Below are positions 15,360 through 19,162 of a stretch of 19,162 bases of DNA, piece by piece. The number at the start of each line of letters is the position of its first letter. Positions within the stretch are counted from its first letter, which is position 1. The translations under genes and the position numbers were made by a program. The stretch comes from Promethearchaeota archaeon. Its GTDB lineage: Archaea > Asgardarchaeota > Lokiarchaeia > Sigynarchaeales > SOKP01. The notes below the pieces were generated by a model. It had not been told where the DNA came from, searched no databases, and was given only the letters and a program-made list of their open reading frames with translations. The DNA is taken from NCBI GenBank assembly GCA_016839425.1, contig JAEOUI010000225.1:1-19162 (forward strand), given 5' to 3'.

Positions 15360-17054
15360 TTAGACTTCTTCTCCTCTTTGGAATGCTTCATAATCTTTCA
15401 AATCTTTACGACTTAATTTCATTGCCTTGGTTTCGGGAAGTTCCTTTCGAAATTCATATTTTTTTGGGATTTTATAAGGTGCTAAATTCTTCCTACAAAA
15501 CTCTTGGATTTCGTCCAAGACTTCTGGACTTTCAGGATAATTTGTCTTTAACACAATAAACGCCTTAACAAGGTCGCTTCCAGGATTATCAGGATTAGGA
15601 ATTCCAATGACTCCCGCATCGTCTATAGCGTCGTGCTCAATGAGGAGATCCTCAACCTCTCTTGGATAGACCTTGTATCCACTAATGTTGATCATATCCT
15701 TTTTCCTATCCATTATGAAGACATATCCATCTTCGTCCATTCTTGCTATATCGCCTGTTAGGATCCATCCATCTTTCATCTGTTCTGCTGTTTCATCTGG
15801 TTTGTTCCAATATCCTTTCATAATCGTAGGTCCTTTTAGCATTATTTCGCCCACTTCTCCTAAAGGTATTATTTTGGTATAATCATCGATATCTACGATC
15901 TTAAATTGAATATTCAAAACGGGCATTCCTACGGATCCATACTTTCTGATTCCTTCTACGGGGTTTGAAATTCCAGATCCACATGTTTCAGTCATCCCAT
16001 AACCTTCTAAAATCTTCGCTCCAGTAATGTCTTCAAAATATTTCATGGTCTCTGGTGGCATGGGTGCGGCACCTGATACGCATAACTTTATTGATTTGAA
16101 TCTTTTAACATAATCTCTAAAGTCGTCTCTATCAAGCAAGTTCATGTATATCTTGGGAACACCTGGCATGTGGGTCGGATGTGTGTCTTTTACTACTTCA
16201 AAAAAGGATTGATGATCTCTAGGATCTGGATTCAGTGCTATACAACCACCAGAATTGATGAAATTACACATACATACAGTCATGCCATATATATGAGATA
16301 AGGCTAATTGAGTAAGTACAGTTTCCCTTCCTTTTACGACGGTATTTTTTGACCATTCATAGATTTCCATAGTTCTACATACTAAATTATGATGTGTGAG
16401 CATTGCACCTTTTGGCAAACCCGTGGTTCCACCCGTGTATTGAAGAACGGCTATATCTTCTCTTGGATTCGTTTCAAATTTTGGAGGATTTGGTTTAGTC
16501 TTATTGAGGAGATTCAATAGTTGAAGGGTTCCTGCAATTTCTGGAGGATTCTTATTCGCCATAGGTGCAAAATCGAGAGTGTTCGAGATAATAATATGGC
16601 GTATGCTCGTTAAATCCTTAATTTTGTTAATTTTATCGAGTTGTGCGTCTTGTGCAATGATTATTTCTGCTGCTGAATCGTTCATTTGATAAATTAATTC
16701 GTGCTCTGTATATAAGGTGTTAGCTGCAGTCACGATCCCTCCTGCACGTAAAATTCCAAAAAAAGCAATAATAAATTGAGGAAAATTAGGCATGAGTAAT
16801 CCAACTCTATCCCCTTTTTTTAATCCTAAATTAACTAAAGCTGTTGCAAGTTTATCGACATTATCCTTGAGTTTCTTATAGTTCATTCTCTTTTTAAGGA
16901 AATAAATTGCTGATCTTTTTCCGTAGTTCTCTGCTGCCCTTTCTAATAGCTCGTAAATGTTTATTTCAGGAAATTCTATTTCCGCAGGAACTTCCTTATC
17001 GTAATTTTTAACCCAAAATCTTGTTATATATGGATTTTCTGTTTTGTTATTCAT
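15360..17054 (-). CDS. AMP-forming acyl-CoA synthetase (long/medium-chain fatty acid-CoA ligase type)
   Basis: A 564-residue ANL-superfamily enzyme that activates a carboxylic acid with ATP to acyl-AMP, then forms acyl-CoA. Motifs: P-loop Y-T-G-G-T-T-G-L-P-K-G (206-216), Y-G-M-T-E-T (352-357), T-G-D-I (433-436), hinge region M-D-R-K-K-D-M-I-N-I-S-G-Y (448-460), and the C-terminal catalytic Lys in A-M-K-L-S-R-K (K546; the usual Gly before it is Met). Length is typical of FadD-like enzymes. Substrate length cannot be read. No signal or membrane segment is seen. The start ATG (17054) has an AGGAAG Shine-Dalgarno sequence six bases upstream. It is divergent from the HxlR-like array, whose regulators may control it, and is followed by a truncated paralog. 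Confidence 0.92.
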   Translation of the reverse strand: MNNKTENPYITRFWVKNYDKEVPAEIEFPEINIYELLERAAENYGKRSAIYFLKKRMNYKKLKDNVDKLATALVNLGLKKGDRVGLLMPNFPQFIIAFFGILRAGGIVTAANTLYTEHELIYQMNDSAAEIIIAQDAQLDKINKIKDLTSIRHIIISNTLDFAPMANKNPPEIAGTLQLLNLLNKTKPNPPKFETNPREDIAVLQYTGGTTGLPKGAMLTHHNLVCRTMEIYEWSKNTVVKGRETVLTQLALSHIYGMTVCMCNFINSGGCIALNPDPRDHQSFFEVVKDTHPTHMPGVPKIYMNLLDRDDFRDYVKRFKSIKLCVSGAAPMPPETMKYFEDITGAKILEGYGMTETCGSGISNPVEGIRKYGSVGMPVLNIQFKIVDIDDYTKIIPLGEVGEIMLKGPTIMKGYWNKPDETAEQMKDGWILTGDIARMDEDGYVFIMDRKKDMINISGYKVYPREVEDLLIEHDAIDDAGVIGIPNPDNPGSDLVKAFIVLKTNYPESPEVLDEIQEFCRKNLAPYKIPKKYEFRKELPETKAMKLSRKDLKDYEAFQRGEEV

Positions 17055-17060
17055 ATGTTT

Positions 17061-17099
17061 CTTCCTTTCGTTTTTAATTTTAAAATTCGTCTGTTTATA
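17061..17099 (-). promoter_or_regulatory. Putative promoter and ribosome binding site of the acyl-CoA ligase
   Basis: On the minus strand TATAAAC (17099-17093) lies about 40 bases before the ATG at 17054, and AGGAAG (17066-17061) is six bases before it. Together they suggest a short-leader, Shine-Dalgarno-led transcript. The interval to hxlR1 is a shared divergent control region of about 130 bases. Confidence 0.45.
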
Positions 17100-17161
17100 C
17101 TATTTTTATTAATATTTCTGTTCACATATAAATTAAAAAGTAAGATTTCACTCAATAAGTG

Positions 17162-17168
17162 TATAAAA
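17162..17168 (+). promoter_or_regulatory. Putative TATA box of the first HxlR-like gene
   Basis: TATAAAA is 19-25 bases upstream of ATG 17187. This predicts transcription starting at or near that ATG and supports the short start over the upstream in-frame ATG at 17055. Confidence 0.5.
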
Positions 17169-17186
17169 GTAAACCTATGGCAAAAA

Positions 17187-17648
17187 ATGAACCCTAAAGG
17201 AATCGATATAAAATATTCTATTAATCCAAAAAACTTCAAAGAATTTATTGAACTAATTCCAGAGATTCGAAATGCCACTCGTTTGGGTATTAAAAGGGAA
17301 TTTGACGAATATAAAACAAAAATCCAAGATGCAGAATATTTTTACCCCTATATCTTGCTATCCAGAAAAAAATGGACATTCGACATTCTTGATGCTATAG
17401 AACTTATTGGAGAACCGTATTTCAACGACTTGAGAAACACTTTACCTTTAATTAACACTCGAACATTATCTACACGCTTAAATTCGTTGAGTAAACTTGA
17501 TATTATTGAAAGGATCGTGCACGATACTCGACCCGTTCGCGTTTCATACAAGATGACTCCATTTGGAAGAGGTCTTAGAAGTTTATATGCTTCAATCTTT
17601 TTTTATATTACATTAACTAAGAAAAATCCTAAGGAAGACAAAAAATAA
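17187..17648 (+). CDS. HxlR-like winged-helix transcriptional regulator 1
   Basis: A 153-residue protein with an N-terminal helical extension (N-P-K-N-F-K-E-F-I-E-L-I-P, 13-25) and a C-terminal HxlR-type winged helix: K-K-W-T-F-D-I-L (61-68), Y-F-N-D-L-R (78-83), recognition-helix segment R-T-L-S-T-R-L-N (92-99) and wing V-H-D-T-R-P-V-R-V-S-Y (111-121). HxlR proteins are dimeric regulators that often sense reactive carbonyls or oxidants through a cysteine near the start of the winged helix; this protein contains no cysteine. I chose ATG 17187: it aligns with the three paralogs and has a TATA box at leaderless spacing. The open frame upstream to 17055 encodes a hydrophobic, unalignable stretch over the promoter. 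First of four tandem copies. Confidence 0.85.
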   Translation: MNPKGIDIKYSINPKNFKEFIELIPEIRNATRLGIKREFDEYKTKIQDAEYFYPYILLSRKKWTFDILDAIELIGEPYFNDLRNTLPLINTRTLSTRLNSLSKLDIIERIVHDTRPVRVSYKMTPFGRGLRSLYASIFFYITLTKKNPKEDKK

Positions 17649-17665
17649 AGAAATGTATCGAAAAA

Positions 17666-18145
17666 ATGTGTCCTATAACAAATAAAAAAAGACAATCACT
17701 CATTAATTTAGATAATTTTAAAGAAATTATTGAACTCATACCAAAAGTTCAAAATACTGTTCAAAATGGCATAAAAAGATTATTAATAGATAATTTTGAC
17801 ATAAATCGTGAATTCAATGCAAGGAAAACTTACTTTGCTGATTATCTGAACATATTTAATAAAAAATGGACTGGTGAAATTGTTCTTACTATTAATTATC
17901 TAAAAGAACCATATTTCAACGACTTGAGAAACGCATTACCTTTAATTAATAGTCGATCATTGACAACTCGCTTAAATTCATTAAAAAAAATTGATATTAT
18001 TGAACGAATTGTGCACGATACCCGGCCTGTTCGAGTTTCGTACAAGATGACTCAATTTGGAGAAGGATTATGCAGTTTTTTCACATTAGTATTGGTGTAT
18101 CTTACGCAACATAAGAAAGAAAAAGAAAGAATATTTAAAAGATAA
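17666..18145 (+). CDS. HxlR-like winged-helix transcriptional regulator 2
   Basis: A 159-residue paralog of the preceding gene, 17 bases downstream. The extension L-D-N-F-K-E-I-I-E-L-I-P-K (15-27) and the winged helix (K-K-W-T-G-E-I-V, Y-F-N-D-L-R-N-A-L-P, R-S-L-T-T-R-L-N, V-H-D-T-R-P-V-R-V-S-Y) are almost superposable on copy 1, closest in the recognition helix and wing. Its cysteines are at residue 2 and near the C-terminus, not at the usual HxlR sensor site. Recognition helices of copies 1 and 2 are near-identical, so they may bind similar operators. Probably co-transcribed with its neighbours. Confidence 0.85.
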   Translation: MCPITNKKRQSLINLDNFKEIIELIPKVQNTVQNGIKRLLIDNFDINREFNARKTYFADYLNIFNKKWTGEIVLTINYLKEPYFNDLRNALPLINSRSLTTRLNSLKKIDIIERIVHDTRPVRVSYKMTQFGEGLCSFFTLVLVYLTQHKKEKERIFKR

Positions 18146-18147
18146 TT

Positions 18148-18618
18148 ATGAATGATATGATTTTTGATCCTGAAAATTTCAAAGAACTTATCAAATTATT
18201 TCCAAAGATCGAAGAAACTTACCTATTGGGTCTTGAAAGGGAAAAAAAAAAGTATTTTCAATTAGGAAAAATAAATAAAAGCTTCGATATGAATATCATT
18301 ACACCCTCAATCAACTGGCTCAGGAAGAAATGGACTTCAAACATACTTTTTACTATATCGCTTTTAAAAAATCCCTACTTTAATGATTTGAAAAATGGAA
18401 TATCCAAAATTAATAGTCGTATTCTTACAAATCGTTTGAATTTAATGACTAAACTTGGTGTTATTAATCGAAACATACACGATACTCGGCCTATTCGCGT
18501 TTCATACAGTCTAACTCCTTATGGAGCGCGCGTAATAAGCCTATACAGTATACTTTTATTATATATTAAAAGATCACGAATAAAAAATAAGATCTTTCAA
18601 TTTACAAATGAAGAATAA
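18148..18618 (+). CDS. HxlR-like winged-helix transcriptional regulator 3
   Basis: A 156-residue paralog starting only 2 bases after copy 2. It has D-P-E-N-F-K-E-L-I-K-L-F-P-K near the N-terminus, R-K-K-W-T-S-N-I-L, Y-F-N-D-L-K, R-I-L-T-N-R-L-N and I-H-D-T-R-P-I-R-V-S-Y. It has no cysteine. It forms a closer pair with copy 4, sharing almost identical DNA over the wing. The tight spacing argues for translational coupling or at least a shared message. Confidence 0.85.
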   Translation: MNDMIFDPENFKELIKLFPKIEETYLLGLEREKKKYFQLGKINKSFDMNIITPSINWLRKKWTSNILFTISLLKNPYFNDLKNGISKINSRILTNRLNLMTKLGVINRNIHDTRPIRVSYSLTPYGARVISLYSILLLYIKRSRIKNKIFQFTNEE

Positions 18619-18661
18619 GGGTATGGCTTAAATAAAAAATTGAAATAAAGTGAATATTAGT

Positions 18662-19138
18662 ATGAAAAATTTAAACGATATGATTTTTGATCCTGACAAT
18701 TTTAAAGAACTAATCGAATTATTTCCAAAGATCGAAGAAACTTACCTATTGGGGCTTGAGAGGGAAAGAAATAAATATTATCAATTAAGAGAAAAATTAA
18801 ATTTAGATATGAAAGTCACTATGACCCCAGTCAGTTTTTTTAGCAAGAAATGGACACCATATATCCTTTTTACACTATCACTCCTAAAGAATCCATTCTT
18901 TAATGATCTAAAAAATAACTTACCTGAAATTAGCACTCGTACTCTTGCAAGCCGCTTGAAGATTTTAATTAAAATTGGAATCGTTGATCGTACAATACAC
19001 GATACTCGACCTATTCGCGTTTCATACAGTCTAACTCCTTATGGAGCGCGTTTCACTAGCCTACATGTTCCTCTTACATTATATCTTAAAAAATTACACC
19101 TAAAAGATAATATCCTTGAAGTAGTAAATGAAGAATGA
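18662..19138 (+). CDS. HxlR-like winged-helix transcriptional regulator 4
   Basis: A 158-residue paralog. The N-terminus from residue 6 (D-M-I-F-D-P-D-N-F-K-E-L) copies that of regulator 3, then K-K-W-T-P-Y-I-L, F-F-N-D-L-K, R-T-L-A-S-R-L-K and I-H-D-T-R-P-I-R-V-S-Y. There is no cysteine. I chose ATG 18662 by comparison with copy 3; GTG 18650 is an upstream alternative. It is separated from copy 3 by 43 bases. The window ends 24 bases after its stop, so the array may continue. Confidence 0.85.
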   Translation: MKNLNDMIFDPDNFKELIELFPKIEETYLLGLERERNKYYQLREKLNLDMKVTMTPVSFFSKKWTPYILFTLSLLKNPFFNDLKNNLPEISTRTLASRLKILIKIGIVDRTIHDTRPIRVSYSLTPYGARFTSLHVPLTLYLKKLHLKDNILEVVNEE

Positions 19139-19162
19139 GATATAACTAAAAAATAAAAAAAA

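Noticed and set aside
17055..17186. N-terminal hydrophobic extension of HxlR-like regulator 1 (a possible membrane-anchored regulator)
   Set aside because: The stretch is AT-rich intergenic sequence read as protein; it contains a TATA box at leaderless spacing before ATG 17187, and the three paralogs have no such extension.

Overview
The window looks like a chromosomal segment of an AT-rich Asgard (Promethearchaeota, Loki-like) archaeon. The evidence is a conserved archaeal information-processing cluster (Pus10, ribosomal protein L21e, RNA polymerase subunit Rpo4/RpoF, a DUF655 protein, KsgA/Dim1 and a HemK-like methyltransferase), an archaeal NurA nuclease, and two eukaryote-like signalling modules: a Ras-superfamily small GTPase and a Roadblock/LC7-like protein. 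Start codons are mixed (ATG, GTG, TTG), and several genes have TATA-like boxes about 25 bases before the start, as in leaderless archaeal transcripts. The Asgard assignment is inferred from gene content, not from a marker phylogeny.

Layout. 1-837 (minus): a flavin-reductase-like gene that runs off the window and is split by a frameshift at a run of 12 A. 1054-3406 (plus): a GH57 glycosidase and a zinc-ribbon/CPBP-type membrane protein. About 3460-4670 (minus): a visibly GC-richer island carrying a lone TnpB of the IS200/IS605 type. 4851-5573: a (deoxy)nucleoside-kinase-like P-loop protein ending in a PCNA-binding (PIP-box) motif. 5770-6735: a Roadblock-like protein with a long acidic tail. 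6797-11322 (plus): the translation/transcription cluster, meeting NurA (11319-12596, minus) tail to tail. 12839-14840 (plus): the small GTPase and an ADP-forming acyl-CoA synthetase alpha subunit. 14860-17054 (minus): a decayed acyl-CoA ligase copy and an intact acyl-CoA ligase. 17187-19138 (plus): four tandem HxlR-like regulators, transcribed divergently from the ligase.

How the genes fit together. The central cluster is housekeeping: tRNA pseudouridylation, a ribosomal protein, an RNAP stalk subunit, small-subunit rRNA dimethylation and probable release-factor methylation. The two acyl-CoA enzymes suggest acyl-acid metabolism. The HxlR array next to the ligase is a plausible local regulatory system, though its target is unknown.

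The best candidates for new biology are: the PIP-box tail on a nucleotide-kinase-like protein; the twice-occurring ALD...WD motif in the Roadblock tail; the GTPase with Glu at the Gln61 position; the TnpB with an apparently relocated RuvC-II glutamate and no zinc-finger cysteine pairs; the CPBP protein with altered catalytic motifs; and the four-gene array of cysteine-poor HxlR paralogs. No gene-free stretch exceeds 300 bases; the longest are 838-1053 and 12597-12838. I saw no tRNA, rRNA or CRISPR array.
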